DNA of 64,000 nt from Methylococcales bacterium (GTDB taxonomy: Bacteria > Pseudomonadota > Gammaproteobacteria > Methylococcales > Methylomonadaceae). Positions 17,096 through 26,712 of this stretch are shown piece by piece; within the stretch, counting starts at the first letter, position 1; each line of letters opens with the position of its first letter. Both the position numbers and the translations under genes were made by a program. The stretch lies in NCBI GenBank assembly GCA_026398895.1, contig JAPLRZ010000047.1, forward strand, positions 1-64,000. The letters run 5' to 3'. The notes beneath the pieces were generated by a model, which saw only the letters and a list, made by a program, of their open reading frames with translations, did no database searches and was not told where the DNA came from.

Positions 17096-18010
17096 TAGCT
17101 AACAGCCAATAAAATGATTATTAAAAGTTCTGCGTGAAAAGCTCATCAACAGAACATCTTTTTTGTCGGCGAATAGCTTTAGCCTGCGCCCATTTTTTTT
17201 CAATCGGATTAAGGTCAGGCGAGTAAGGTGGTAAATATTCCAAAATATGCCCCGCCTGTATAATCGCTTCTTGAATATCCTGTCGTTTATGAAAAGAGGC
17301 GTTATCCATCACAACCACACTATTCGAGGGCAAGGCAGGCAATAAACATTGAACAACCCAGCCATGAAAAACATTAGCATTGACATTGAAGTCAAAAAGC
17401 CCGATTCCCAACAAAATCCCGCCAAAAATAGCCCCAATGACATTGGTTCGCCCCTTGGCTTGCCAATCAAACGAATCCACACAGCGTGTGCCTATCTTTG
17501 CATAACCGTAGTGACGCAAGGTGTCTTTTTCAAAGCCGCTTTCGTCAAGGTAAACGATGTTTTTCCCTTCCTTTTCATAGTGTTCCATTTTGTTTTGGAA
17601 ACTTTTTCGCTTTTCTTCGCAGGCTTTAGGGTGTACTAAACTCTTTTTTTTTCGACTCACGTTTAATCGCTTCAATGCCCTGCCAACACAGCTTTCACTG
17701 ACTCCCAATCGCATGGCTCGTTCATACTGAAAATCATCGGGCTTTTCCTCTACATCCCGTGCTAACGCCTCACTATCAATCTTGGTCGCGGGCTTGTTTC
17801 TCGTTTTGCTTGGCTCAGGTGTTTTCGTCCAGCGAAACAAACTTGCTACCCCCACACCAAACAACAAAGCCGTTTCTAATAAACTGAGGTCTCGCTCTTC
17901 TCTTATCGATAAAATTTTTTGTCGGAAATCTTTTGAGTATGCCATTTTGTAATTTCAATTCGCCTCTGTCCCTCATATTATTCCATAATCATTTTATTAG
18001 CGGCTAGCTC
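17096..18010 (-). mobile_element. IS630-family insertion sequence, complete
   Basis: About 915 bases between TA dinucleotides (17094-17095 and 18011-18012), as expected from IS630 target choice. The ends are imperfect inverted repeats of about 26 bases: the left reads TAGCTAACAGCCAATAAAAT and continues GATTAT; the right, on the other strand, reads GAGCTAGCCGCTAATAAAAT and continues GATTAT. It carries one transposase gene. The same ends occur on short noncoding repeats at 9804, 42159 and 45795. Confidence 0.85.
17121..17945 (-). CDS. IS630-family transposase
   Basis: 274 residues. N-terminal helix-turn-helix (MAYSKDFRQKILSIREE, SLLETALLFGVGVASLFRW). The DDE catalytic residues are visible: Asp in VYLDESGFEKD, Asp in VVVMDNASFHKR, and Glu in SPDLNPIEKKW. 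The frame is uninterrupted, so the enzyme may be active. The stop falls inside the left inverted repeat. Confidence 0.9.
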   Translation of the reverse strand: MAYSKDFRQKILSIREERDLSLLETALLFGVGVASLFRWTKTPEPSKTRNKPATKIDSEALARDVEEKPDDFQYERAMRLGVSESCVGRALKRLNVSRKKKSLVHPKACEEKRKSFQNKMEHYEKEGKNIVYLDESGFEKDTLRHYGYAKIGTRCVDSFDWQAKGRTNVIGAIFGGILLGIGLFDFNVNANVFHGWVVQCLLPALPSNSVVVMDNASFHKRQDIQEAIIQAGHILEYLPPYSPDLNPIEKKWAQAKAIRRQKRCSVDELFTQNF

Positions 18011-18157
18011 TACTCTATAGTCTCATTGTCGCCAATTGATTTTTTCACAGATAGCAGATAGAAACTAGCCACTTGCTAAACATGAATCGTCCTACGCCTT
18101 GCGGTTTGAACTATATACGAAAAAATCCAAACAGTGCATCCATCAAATGATGGATAT

Positions 18158-18826
18158 TTACGTCTGTGTGAACAAAAAAATCAGCCGTAGCAAATCGGAT
18201 TGTCTATGTGTAGCGGTCTTACTGAATACGCTGTGGAGTTGGCTACGCGCAGTGCTGGTGGCAACATGATATTTTTCGCGGTAGTCATTAAGCGTTAAGC
18301 CATCGGCAAACGCACGACACAGCCGCGCTTCGGTCGGCGTTAAATTGAATTGTTTGTTAAAAAGCTGCCATTGCTGAGAAGGCTGGTGATTAGGATCACG
18401 CAGGGTAATCATGTAACGGGCGAGGTGTAAATCGGGTTCGGTCGGTTTGGGTAATTGAAAGCAGTTAAGCAGTAATAGGTCACGCTCGTTTTTAGCTTCC
18501 AACAATAAACAGAGTAGATTGGCTTGGTGATTTTTTTCGTTGACAAAAGCGGCAAAGCGGGCGGCATGATGCGCTTGATGCAGGGTAAATTTGGGCGATA
18601 AGGCAAGTGGCAAGTCGTACCTTTTTAAGATGGCATCCACTTGTGAGGTCGCGTAAATAACTTGAGTTTCATTGTTCAGCAACAGCACGCCATCACCTTT
18701 ATGCTCCAGACACGCATGGCAATGCGGCGTTGAAAAGGTTTTATGCAGATCATCGACAACACGATCCTCTACGCGACGCGGCTGAGCGCGGCGTTCGACT
18801 CTGATGGGGGGTGGGTGGTGAGGCAT
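18158..18826 (-). CDS. LuxR-type helix-turn-helix regulator
   Basis: 222 residues. The C-terminal 60 residues form a LuxR-type DNA-binding domain: LTPTEARLCRAFADGLTLNDY, then ATSTARSQLHSVFSKT and RQSDLLRLI. The middle (about 45-150) looks like a degenerate PAS-like sensor (LEHKGDGVLLLNNETQVIYA). The first 25 residues are Pro/Arg-rich. No adjacent kinase or target gene is evident; the gene stands alone after the IS630 element. Signal and targets unknown. Confidence 0.75.
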   Translation of the reverse strand: MPHHPPPIRVERRAQPRRVEDRVVDDLHKTFSTPHCHACLEHKGDGVLLLNNETQVIYATSQVDAILKRYDLPLALSPKFTLHQAHHAARFAAFVNEKNHQANLLCLLLEAKNERDLLLLNCFQLPKPTEPDLHLARYMITLRDPNHQPSQQWQLFNKQFNLTPTEARLCRAFADGLTLNDYREKYHVATSTARSQLHSVFSKTATHRQSDLLRLIFLFTQT

Positions 18827-19458
18827 ACCAAAATCTCCTCGTTGAAACTTCGCGTACCTAATTGCGTAGTGTCAACTGCTTTTGCTTACTGATGTTACGC
18901 ACTCATAACGAAAAACCAATGAGTTACGAATTTTTCAATTCGCTACAGCTATTGATTATTCTGGAAGTCTGCGTAACATCATTAGGAACAGCGCAAGCTG
19001 TCAGAAGCGAGTGAAAACACACCGCCTTCATGTTGTTATTTTCACTTGAAAAGGTAGAAAGAGCAATAGCTCCGAATGGGGTATTTTTGGGTATAAAATA
19101 GATATATAAAATACCCATTGAGGGGAAAAATAGACTGTTTCGTAGCGCGAAAAGGGGTAGTGGGTTAAATCTGTTTAAGCCTATAGCAAGACTGTTCGCA
19201 CTGCACCTGTCGAAGAATAAATGGCTTACTTTACTAAGAATCCTTAACTTTAATCCCACGGTTCGCTCATTTTTTGTAACAGACTTATTTTTATAGAAAA
19301 ATTGTTGCTATTTGGTAAAAATGCCAATTTCAACCTCTGTAACCAATTGAATATAAATATTTTTTCAAAAATGACCGAACCGAGGGTTTAATGTTAGTGA
19401 ACTATACCTACTCACAAATCACAATTTTTCAGTAATTTTAGCCCTTAGATTTAAGTTA
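18827..19458. other. Intergenic stretch, no gene supported
   Basis: Contains a 12-base inverted repeat, TGATGTTACGCA (18890-18901) against TGCGTAACATCA (18970-18981), and GGTAGTGGGTTAAATCT near 19155, which recurs near 2970. A 111-residue minus-strand frame at 18924-19259 is rich in Ser, Phe and Leu with no family resemblance and is not called as a gene. The 3' part is AT-rich without visible structure. Confidence 0.5.
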
Positions 19459-20217
19459 TTAAATAACATAGTCATCTTCTCCAATGATTCCTTTTTGTCT
19501 TTCTGCAATAATTCTATCTCTGATTGCGTCAACATTCTTCTTTGAATAGATAAGGTATCTTGCTTCTGATTCGGTAAGGCAGTTGAATCCATAGCCGAAG
19601 TAATTAATCCACCAGTGTTCGAGTTCATGATATTTTTCTCGTAATGTTGCTAATGTTTCGCCTGATATAGCTAGCACAGACGAATAATTTTTACCTGTTA
19701 AGGTGGTTGCTGCAATTGTTTCTATTTCAAATTGTGCAATATAACCGCGTAAGCTTGCCAATGTTCCGCCTTGTGTCAGTGTATCATCAAAAATAATGGC
19801 GTGTTGTGCGGGATTGCTTGGTATTCCTGAAAATGGCGGTGGAAATGCTAATCTTGAAAACCCATCTGAACCTGTACGACTAACTTTTGCCGACTGTACA
19901 ATATTAAATTCGATGGGCAAGTTAAATTCGCTACCAATAGCAATTGCATAAGCTAACGGTATACGATTGATACTTATGGCTTCTTCTGCATGAACAGGGA
20001 TAAGTAACGGCTTTTTATCGCCAATAACATCCGCCAATTTTGCAATAGCCTCTTCGCTAATTAAATCAGTAGCAAGCATTAAAGCCGCTTCTAAATCACC
20101 ACTTTTTGCAGCCAAATAGCTTGAGTGTTTAGACGCATCACCCAACGCAGCATTCAATATAACTTTGGGGAAATCTTTTTGCCATGCTTGCCTGTATGGA
20201 GCGATTGGATTAATCAT
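19459..20217 (-). CDS. Phosphoribosyltransferase-domain protein of unknown substrate
   Basis: About 252 residues from the ATG at 20217; the frame could open at a TTG (20265) overlapping mnmE. A type I phosphoribosyltransferase PRPP loop is clear: HAIIFDDTLTQGGTLASLRGYI, with two acidic residues then a small-residue loop. Before it lie LLIPVHAEEAISINRIPLAYA and KVSRTGSDGFSRL. The C-terminal part has HELEHWWINYFGYGFNCLTESEARYL. The second acidic residue is followed by TLTQG, not the usual TGTT-like loop. It directly follows mnmE on the same strand. Substrate cannot be told; a base-salvage or amidophosphoribosyl role are both possible. Confidence 0.65.
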   Translation of the reverse strand: MINPIAPYRQAWQKDFPKVILNAALGDASKHSSYLAAKSGDLEAALMLATDLISEEAIAKLADVIGDKKPLLIPVHAEEAISINRIPLAYAIAIGSEFNLPIEFNIVQSAKVSRTGSDGFSRLAFPPPFSGIPSNPAQHAIIFDDTLTQGGTLASLRGYIAQFEIETIAATTLTGKNYSSVLAISGETLATLREKYHELEHWWINYFGYGFNCLTESEARYLIYSKKNVDAIRDRIIAERQKGIIGEDDYVI

Positions 20218-20249
20218 CTCAAATTTATGGGCTAATTTAAATCTTACAT

Positions 20250-21593
20250 CTATTTTCCGATACAAAAACTGGAAAATATTTTCCCCAATAAATCATCGGA
20301 ACTGAACTGTCCCGTGATTTCGGCTAGGCTGTTTTGCGCTAGGCGTAAATCTTCGGCGACTAATTCACCTGCAAGGCTGGTTTGTAGTTGAATTAATGCG
20401 TTGCTGACTGATTCATAGCCTTGGTTTAGGGCTTCGATATGTCGTCTGCGGGCAATAAAAACATTTTCGGTGTTAGCGTTAAAATCGACGCTTTGTTTGA
20501 GGTGTTCGGTGAGTAGCTCTAGTCCAGCACCTGTTTTGATGGATAAGTAGATTTCGCTTTGATGTTGGTGTTGTTTGATTTCTGGGGCTATGTTGAGTAG
20601 ATCAATTTTATTGTAAATTTTGGTGATGTCGATGTGAGAGGGCAGGGCGGCTAATAGTTCGCTGTCTTCGTCGGCTCTGGCATCAATGAGTAATAAGATT
20701 TTGTCGGCTTTTTCAATTTCTGCCCACGCACGACGAATGCCTTCTTGTTCGATTTTGTTGTCACTATCACGCAAGCCAGCGGTGTCGATGATATGTAGCG
20801 GCATTCCGTCTAGTTGAATGCGTTCGCGTAATACGTCACGCGTTGTGCCTGCTATGTCAGTGACAATAGCGGCTTCGTGTCCTGCCAGTGCGTTAAGTAA
20901 ACTGGATTTTCCTGCGTTGGGTTTTCCTGCCAGTACGATAGTCATACCATCGCGTAGTAATCGTCCTTGTTTGGCGGTTTTTTGAATTTGTCCTATTCGT
21001 TCCAATAAACGGATTAAGCGGGTTTCGACAACGCCATCACCAAGAAAGTCGATTTCTTCATCGACAAAATCAATGGCGGCTTCCACATAAATTCGTAATT
21101 CGGTGAGTTCTTCGACCAGTTGGTTTATTTGTTCTGAAAATATGCCCTGCATGGATTTTTGTGCGGAACGCACTGCGTGTTCAGTGCTGCTAGTAATCAA
21201 ATCAGCAACCGCTTCGGCTTGAGCTAAATCGAGTTTGTTGTTTAAAAATGCGCGTTCGGTGAATTCGCCTGCTTTGGCAAGTCTTGCACCTAGGCTTAAT
21301 ACACGGCGTAATACCATGTCTAAGACGACTACGCCGCCGTGTCCTTGCAGTTCAAGAATGTCTTCGCCTGTATAGGAATGGGGATTAGGAAAGTATAAAG
21401 CGATACCTGAGTCGATAATGCTGCCGTCATAATCAAGAAATGATGAGTAAACAGCGTGGCGCGGGGTGATGGGTTTGTTGAGCAATTGTTTTGCAATATC
21501 GGCAACTAATAAACCTGAGATGCGAATAATGCCAACACCGCCATACCCTGAGGGCGTGGCGATAGCGGCGATGGTGTCGGTGTGATTTAGCAT
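20250..21593 (-). CDS. mnmE: tRNA modification GTPase MnmE
   Basis: 447 residues. With MnmG it adds carboxymethylaminomethyl to wobble uridine 34. The N-terminal folate-binding domain begins DTIAAIATPSGYGGVGIIRISG; a helical domain encloses the GTPase: G1 GKPNAGKSSLLN, G2/G3 AGTTRDVLRE and DTAGLRDS, G4 YNKIDLL. The C-terminal catalytic CIGK is intact. It continues the usual order rpmH-rnpA-yidD-yidC-mnmE. Confidence 0.96.
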   Translation of the reverse strand: MLNHTDTIAAIATPSGYGGVGIIRISGLLVADIAKQLLNKPITPRHAVYSSFLDYDGSIIDSGIALYFPNPHSYTGEDILELQGHGGVVVLDMVLRRVLSLGARLAKAGEFTERAFLNNKLDLAQAEAVADLITSSTEHAVRSAQKSMQGIFSEQINQLVEELTELRIYVEAAIDFVDEEIDFLGDGVVETRLIRLLERIGQIQKTAKQGRLLRDGMTIVLAGKPNAGKSSLLNALAGHEAAIVTDIAGTTRDVLRERIQLDGMPLHIIDTAGLRDSDNKIEQEGIRRAWAEIEKADKILLLIDARADEDSELLAALPSHIDITKIYNKIDLLNIAPEIKQHQHQSEIYLSIKTGAGLELLTEHLKQSVDFNANTENVFIARRRHIEALNQGYESVSNALIQLQTSLAGELVAEDLRLAQNSLAEITGQFSSDDLLGKIFSSFCIGK

Positions 21594-21633
21594 TGATTCA
21601 ACGCCTTAGGATTTGATGACAGGTTCAGTCAAA

Positions 21634-21701
21634 CCGTTCGCCCTGAGCTTGTCGAAGGGGGGATAAAACCGTTCATGGTTCGACAAGCTCACCACGAACG
21701 G
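21634..21701. repeat. Dispersed palindromic repeat between yidC and mnmE
   Basis: CCGTTCGCCCTGAGCTTGTCGAAGG and, facing it, GGTTCGACAAGCTCACCACGAACGG form a large imperfect hairpin. The same family of GAGCTTGTCGAA units occurs at 9.8, 42.2, 45.8, 53.4 and 57.4 kb. This copy lacks the IS630-like ends seen on others. It may also attenuate transcription from yidC into mnmE. Confidence 0.6.
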
Positions 21702-21709
21702 TTTTTATA

Positions 21710-23425
21710 TTAAGGTGCTTTTTCTATTTGCCTAGTGATAATGGTTTGTTGAATAATCGACAGGGTGTTGTTGATAACCCAATACAAAACCAAGCCAGCA
21801 GGGAAGAATAAAAAGAACACGGTAAACACGATAGGAAACATTTTCATGACTTTCGCTTGAATCGGGTCTATCGGTGCTGGGTTAAGTCCTTGCTGAATTT
21901 TCATGGAAATACCCATAATAACAGGCAAGACAAAGAACGGGTCTTGTATGGATAAATCTTGTATCCATAACATGAACGGTGCTTGGCGAAATTCAACGGT
22001 TTCACTCAGTACCCAATACAATGCCATAAACACAGGGATTTGTATCAGTATCGGTAAACAGCCGCCCAATGGGTTGACCTTTTCCTTCTTGTACAATGCC
22101 ATCATTTCGGTATTAAAACGCGGTCTGTCATCAGCAAAACGTTCTTGCAATTCTTTTAGACGCGGCTGAATTTTGCGCATTTTCGCCATTGATTTAAAAC
22201 TGGCTTGTGATAGCGGAAAAAACAATAGTTTGATACACATAGTCACGCCGATAATAGCTAGACCCCAGTTACCTATAAAGCTGTGAATTTTATTCAGTAG
22301 CGAATAAATGGGTTTACCAACAAAGGTCAACACACTGTAATCCACTGTTAATTCCAGACCATTGGCTACTTGTTCCATCATGGGCTGAATTTTAGGTCCT
22401 GCGAATAATTGGGCAGAAAATTTAGTGGTAGTGCCGTTGAGGACAGTGATTGACGGTGAATAAGAGCCTATTAGATAACGACCATCTTTTAATTCATCGG
22501 TGTACAGTTTATTTTCTTGGTCTGCGGGTGGAATCCACGCAGAGGCAAAATAATGTTGAATCATGGCAACCCAACCACCTTTGGTAATGGTGTTTTCAAG
22601 GTCTTGTTTAGCCATATCATCAAAGCTGACTTTTTGGTATTTATTCTTTTCAGTATAAATAACACCACCATCATAAGCTCTCATACCACCTGTGAGCATA
22701 TTGCCTTTACCTTCGGTATTAGGAACGCGCAATAGTTGGCTGTATTGTCTGCCTACCCAAGGTTTATTGGTGTTGTTTTGTATGCTTTGTTCCAGAGCTA
22801 TCGCGTAACTACCACGTTTAAAGGTAAATACTTTGCTGACCACTAGCCCGTTATTATCTGTCCACGTTAACGGTACAGATAGGCTGTCTTGCCCTTCTGC
22901 TAAGGTGTAGCTGTCTTTTGCAGAACTAAAAACACTGTAATGATTAGGTGCGGTTGCTGAATCTTTTTCGGTGATAAAACCACTTTGTGCCACAAATAGT
23001 TTTTTTGGGTCACTATTAAATAATCTGACAGGTGCGGTATTTTTTTCCGCAACTTCCATACCGACCAAGCTGCGTAAATAATCAACAGTGGTGTTAGATT
23101 TTTCTACGGGGTAAGTCAGTAAATCTAAGTTAATAATGCTTCCACCTTGTGGATCAATTTCTAATGAAATTACATCGGTTTTAACGTTGATGGTTTTAGC
23201 CACTACTGCGGCTGTTACAGGTACAGAAGCAGTTTGCTCACTGGTACTTGTTGTTGACTCTGTGCTTGTGCCACTCGCTGTAGTGGGTAAATCATCCGCA
23301 TTAATCGGGGTACTCGCCGTTTCAGCAACTTGTAGCTTTGGGTCATAGTCTTGTTGCCACGCTTGACTCAGCATAAAAATAAGCATTGCAAAGGTAACGA
23401 CCAGTATAAATCTTATATTATCCAT
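21710..23425 (-). CDS. yidC: Membrane protein insertase YidC
   Basis: About 571 residues from the ATG at 23425 ([21 protein letters not shown], the first membrane helix); the frame opens upstream at 23470. A long periplasmic domain follows (about residues 30-350; low-complexity Thr/Ser region at 40-75, then [13 protein letters not shown]). The conserved C-terminal membrane core has [55 protein letters not shown], and [17 protein letters not shown]. It overlaps yidD slightly at its start, so the genes are coupled. Confidence 0.95.
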   Translation of the reverse strand: MDNIRFILVVTFAMLIFMLSQAWQQDYDPKLQVAETASTPINADDLPTTASGTSTESTTSTSEQTASVPVTAAVVAKTINVKTDVISLEIDPQGGSIINLDLLTYPVEKSNTTVDYLRSLVGMEVAEKNTAPVRLFNSDPKKLFVAQSGFITEKDSATAPNHYSVFSSAKDSYTLAEGQDSLSVPLTWTDNNGLVVSKVFTFKRGSYAIALEQSIQNNTNKPWVGRQYSQLLRVPNTEGKGNMLTGGMRAYDGGVIYTEKNKYQKVSFDDMAKQDLENTITKGGWVAMIQHYFASAWIPPADQENKLYTDELKDGRYLIGSYSPSITVLNGTTTKFSAQLFAGPKIQPMMEQVANGLELTVDYSVLTFVGKPIYSLLNKIHSFIGNWGLAIIGVTMCIKLLFFPLSQASFKSMAKMRKIQPRLKELQERFADDRPRFNTEMMALYKKEKVNPLGGCLPILIQIPVFMALYWVLSETVEFRQAPFMLWIQDLSIQDPFFVLPVIMGISMKIQQGLNPAPIDPIQAKVMKMFPIVFTVFFLFFPAGLVLYWVINNTLSIIQQTIITRQIEKAP

Positions 23426-23651
23426 TCTTTTTACCAAATTTTTCTGGAACAGGATCAATGCCACCCTCATGAAAGGGATGGCATTTTAATAATCTTCTGA
23501 GAGTGAGATAGAAACCAATCATCGCGCCATAACGCGTCAATGCCTCTAGGGAATAACTTGAACAGCTTGGATAAAAACGACAGTTAGACCCAAGCAAGGG
23601 GCTAATAAAGTATTTATAAAACTTTATAAGTGCTATGAGTACGAAGCGCAT
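23418..23651 (-). CDS. yidD: Membrane protein insertion efficiency factor YidD
   Basis: 77 residues. Amphipathic N-terminal helix, then the family signature: [29 protein letters not shown], and [17 protein letters not shown]. It overlaps the rnpA frame by 19 bases and the yidC frame by 8, as is common for this operon. Confidence 0.93.
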   Translation of the reverse strand: MRFVLIALIKFYKYFISPLLGSNCRFYPSCSSYSLEALTRYGAMIGFYLTLRRLLKCHPFHEGGIDPVPEKFGKKNG

Positions 23652-23998
23652 CGGGTTACCAACCTAAGCCAATGCTTTTCCAAAGACTTTCTTAATAATG
23701 CCAGCGGAACACCAATTGCTTCCCTACGAGCCAAAACGACAATATCTATATTTCCCAGATTTTCTTGTAGTCTAAAGTTTTCCCTGACAGTGCGTTTAAT
23801 GATATTTCTATGCACTGCTTTTTTTATACTTTTTTTTGCAATTGCCAAGCCTAGCCGTGAATAATCGAGATCATTTTGAATGGCTAACAGGGTAAAATAG
23901 GTGTCACTGGATTTTACAGGCTTAGCAAAAACTTTTTTATAGTCAGCAGGGGTTTTTAACCGATGCTCTGGGGGAAAACTAAAAGTGTGTTGTTTCAC
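23633..23998 (-). CDS. rnpA: Ribonuclease P protein component
   Basis: 121 residues. Starts with GTG at 23998, overlapping the rpmH stop. The N-terminal [20 protein letters not shown] and the central [29 protein letters not shown] are the RNase P protein hallmark (the RNR-type RNA-binding helix). It aids the catalytic RNA in 5' tRNA processing; the RNA gene itself is not in this window. Confidence 0.95.
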   Translation of the reverse strand: MKQHTFSFPPEHRLKTPADYKKVFAKPVKSSDTYFTLLAIQNDLDYSRLGLAIAKKSIKKAVHRNIIKRTVRENFRLQENLGNIDIVVLARREAIGVPLALLRKSLEKHWLRLVTRCASYS

Positions 23999-24132
23999 AC
24001 ACGCGTTAGTTGAGCGCGACCTTTTGCTCTGCGTGCTTTAATGACGTTACGACCGCCGACTGTTGCCATTCTGGCACGAAAGCCATGGGTTCTAGCGCGT
24101 TTTAATTTACTGGGTTGGTATGTTCTTTTCAT
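23995..24132 (-). CDS. rpmH: Ribosomal protein bL34
   Basis: 45 residues: [18 protein letters not shown], then [21 protein letters not shown]. Basic throughout and of normal length. The stop TGA overlaps the GTG start of rnpA (GTGA). It is the first gene of the leftward operon and diverges from dnaA. Confidence 0.97.
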   Translation of the reverse strand: MKRTYQPSKLKRARTHGFRARMATVGGRNVIKARRAKGRAQLTRV

Positions 24133-24288
24133 TTTACTTAAAGCCTACGGATGAGTGATAACAAAAACGGATAAAAAAGACTGCCGATGATAAAATAAAC
24201 AACGCCCCCTGTCAATTCTGTAGTGTAATGTTTTGTTAGGGTATAGTGGTATCTCTCTTTACACCTCTCAAATTGTTATCAACTGCAC
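24133..24288. promoter_or_regulatory. Divergent promoter region between rpmH and dnaA
   Basis: 156 AT-rich bases that must hold the promoters for the rpmH operon (leftward) and dnaA (rightward). I looked for DnaA boxes (TTATCCACA and complement) and found only weak partial matches such as TTATCAACT near 24277. No cluster that would mark an origin is visible here. Confidence 0.5.
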
Positions 24289-25614
24289 ATGAACTCAATC
24301 TGGAATAACTGCCTTGCTAAACTTGAAAATGAAATATCTGGTTCAGATTTTAGCACTTGGATACGCCCGCTTCAGTCGGTAGAGAATGCCAGTCAAATAA
24401 CCCTACTTGCACCCAATCGATTTGTATTAGATTGGGTAAAACAGCATTATTTTGGCAAAATAGAAGACGCTATTCGAGAATTTTCCAATGGTACGCTAGC
24501 GTTAAATATGGAAATTGGTTCTAAAAGTTCAGTAGCACCCGCCGCAACAACTGCCAAAAAAGCAAGTAAACCCGCAGAAACTAAAAAAACAACTCCTAAC
24601 TTCCTTAACAAAGCGTTTACTTTTGATAATTTTGTTGAAGGTAAATCCAATCAATTAGCCAGAGCTGCGTCACTACAAGTGTCTGACAACATAGGTAGAG
24701 CCTATAACCCATTATTAATTTACGGCAGTTCAGGACTTGGAAAAACCCATTTAATGCACGCCGTTGGTAATGCAATATTTGCCAAAAATCCTTCGGCAAC
24801 CATTGTTTATTTACATTCGGAAAAGTTTGTTCAGGATATGGTCAGAGCCTTACAACAAAACGCTATTAACAGTTTTAAAGAATATTATCGTGCCATTGAT
24901 GTATTGTTAATTGACGATATTCAGTTTTTTGCGGGTAAAGAACGTTCACAAGAAGAATTTTTTCATACCTTTAACAGCTTATTGGATAGAAAACACCAAG
25001 TTATTTTGACTTGCGATAAGTATCCCAAGGAAATTGTCGGGCTTGAAGATCGTTTAAAATCACGCTTTGGTTCAGGATTACCCGTGTCCATTGAACCGCC
25101 TGATATGGAAACCAGAGCGGCTATTTTGATGAAAAAAGCCGCGCAAACGACTATAAAATTACCGCAAGAAGTGGCTTTTTTTATCGCCAAACGCATTCCG
25201 TCCAATGTCAGAGACCTAGAAGGCGCGTTAAGGCGAGTCATCGCTAATGCGCAATTTACAGGGCGAGAAATTACCATTGAATTTACCAAAGAAGCCTTGC
25301 ACGATTTAATTTCCTTGCAAGATAAGCTGGTCAATATCGACAATATTCAAAAAACCGTTGCCGATTATTTCAAAATTCGCATCGCTGATTTATTGTCCAA
25401 AAGCCGTAGTCAATCGGTGACTCGTCCACGGCAAATTGCCATGAGCTTGGCAAGGGAACTAACCTCACACAGCCTTGCTGAAATCGGTGCCGCCTTTAGT
25501 GGACGCGATCACAGCACGGTGATTAATGCCTGTAAAAAAGTGAAATCCTTAAGAAGTTCAGATTCCAAAACTGCTGAGGATTATGTCAATTTATTGCGTG
25601 CCTTACACCACTAA
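24289..25614 (+). CDS. dnaA: Chromosomal replication initiator DnaA
   Basis: 441 residues. Domain I starts [26 protein letters not shown]; a short Lys/Ala/Thr-rich linker (domain II) covers about 83-105. Domain III begins [14 protein letters not shown], with Walker [10 protein letters not shown] near 146-154, Walker [22 protein letters not shown] and the arginine-finger region [10 protein letters not shown]. Domain IV ends with the DNA-binding signature SFAEIG-like [21 protein letters not shown]. Intact. Unusually, dnaN does not follow; a phosphodiesterase remnant and a two-component system do. Confidence 0.97.
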   Translation: MNSIWNNCLAKLENEISGSDFSTWIRPLQSVENASQITLLAPNRFVLDWVKQHYFGKIEDAIREFSNGTLALNMEIGSKSSVAPAATTAKKASKPAETKKTTPNFLNKAFTFDNFVEGKSNQLARAASLQVSDNIGRAYNPLLIYGSSGLGKTHLMHAVGNAIFAKNPSATIVYLHSEKFVQDMVRALQQNAINSFKEYYRAIDVLLIDDIQFFAGKERSQEEFFHTFNSLLDRKHQVILTCDKYPKEIVGLEDRLKSRFGSGLPVSIEPPDMETRAAILMKKAAQTTIKLPQEVAFFIAKRIPSNVRDLEGALRRVIANAQFTGREITIEFTKEALHDLISLQDKLVNIDNIQKTVADYFKIRIADLLSKSRSQSVTRPRQIAMSLARELTSHSLAEIGAAFSGRDHSTVINACKKVKSLRSSDSKTAEDYVNLLRALHH

Positions 25615-25683
25615 GCGTTAAGACTAAATACGCTATCGCTATTTCGCCTTATGGCTTACCGTGCTGAACTGGCGCAAAATGAC

Positions 25684-25963
25684 AGGGTTTTGGAGAATTA
25701 CGCGAAACCTGTAAACAAGGGCGCGAATGGTTGGATGCAGGTTTCCCACCTTTGACTTTAGCCGTCAACGTGTCAGCATTCAAAAGATGATAGGGAAATT
25801 GCTGCCACCATTATCGCGATGGAGCCTAATTTAGGCTTTCAAGTGTTAGCCGACGAAGGCGTAGAAAATAAACAACAACTAGATTTTTTAGAAAAAAGGT
25901 TGTGATATCTATCAAGGTTATCTAAAAAGTAAGTCGATACCTGTAGCACGCTTTACCAAGTAA
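25684..25963 (+). pseudogene. Remnant of an EAL-domain cyclic-di-GMP phosphodiesterase
   Basis: Three short pieces in different frames can be read: GELRETCKQGREWLDAGFPP with LTLAVNVSAF; then AMEPNLGFQVLADEGVENKQQLDFL; then CDIYQGYLKSKSIPVARF and a stop. These match the second half of EAL domains, including the A-EGVE motif and the YQGYL/SKP-like end. Frameshifts and a missing central part show the gene is dead. It occupies the 408-base gap between dnaA and the response regulator. Confidence 0.75.
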
Positions 25964-26022
25964 TTGCAAAACAATAGCTCGCACTTGCAACTGAATTAGA
26001 AAATACTTTCCCTTTTAATTTT

Positions 26023-26712
26023 ATGAATAAACATATCCTCGTTGCTGATGACGATTTACATATCCGTGAAGTGATTAGCTTCGCACTGGAAAAAGCGGGG
26101 ATGCAAGTCACGCTTGCCGAAGATGGACGACAAGCCTTAGAACAGTTTCGTTGTCACTCGGTTGATTTAATCGTACTGGATATTAATATGCCAGAATTTG
26201 ATGGGCTGGAAGTATGCCGCGAAATTCGTAAAAGCTCCGATGTGCCTATTTTATTTTTATCCTCGCGTGATGATGAAATCGACCGTATTTTGGGGCTGGA
26301 AATCGGCGGTGATGATTATGTTACCAAGCCTTTTAGTCCGCGTGAATTGGTGGCTAGGATTAACGTGATTTTAAAACGCACCCAAAATAATACCAAGCCA
26401 CAACCCACTGCACCCAGCTTACAACACGGTAAATTATCCATTTATCCCGAACAACATACCGCCACTTGGAACGGTTCAACAATTAGTCTGACTGCAACCG
26501 AATTTGTCATGGTGCAATTATTTGTTCGTCAACCGAATCGAGTTTTTAGCCGCGATACCATCATGAATGGTGCGTATAACAATATTTATATCAGCGACCG
26601 TACCATTGACAGTCATATTCGCCACATCCGCCAAAAATTTGCCGAAGCAGGGTGCGAAACCCTGATTGAAACTGTTCATGGTGTCGGTTATAAACTCGCC
26701 TCATGCCAATAA
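26023..26712 (+). CDS. OmpR-family response regulator
   Basis: 229 residues. Receiver domain 1-120 with acidic pocket DDD near residues 9-11, phosphorylated Asp in LIVLDINMPEFDGLE (about residue 54), Ser/Thr in LFLSSRDD and Lys in DDYVTKPFSPRE. The winged-helix DNA-binding domain ends RTIDSHIRHIRQKF and TVHGVGYKL. The gene overlaps the next one, a sensor kinase, by 10 bases, so the two form a cognate pair. Confidence 0.9.
   Translation: MNKHILVADDDLHIREVISFALEKAGMQVTLAEDGRQALEQFRCHSVDLIVLDINMPEFDGLEVCREIRKSSDVPILFLSSRDDEIDRILGLEIGGDDYVTKPFSPRELVARINVILKRTQNNTKPQPTAPSLQHGKLSIYPEQHTATWNGSTISLTATEFVMVQLFVRQPNRVFSRDTIMNGAYNNIYISDRTIDSHIRHIRQKFAEAGCETLIETVHGVGYKLASCQ

Noticed and set aside
18924-19259. 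111-residue minus-strand frame after the LuxR-type gene
   Set aside because: Composition rich in Ser, Phe and Leu, no ribosome site, no family resemblance, and it spans repeat-like sequence.
24133-24288. Possible replication origin
   Set aside because: Only weak partial DnaA-box matches; no cluster and no AT-rich repeat array.
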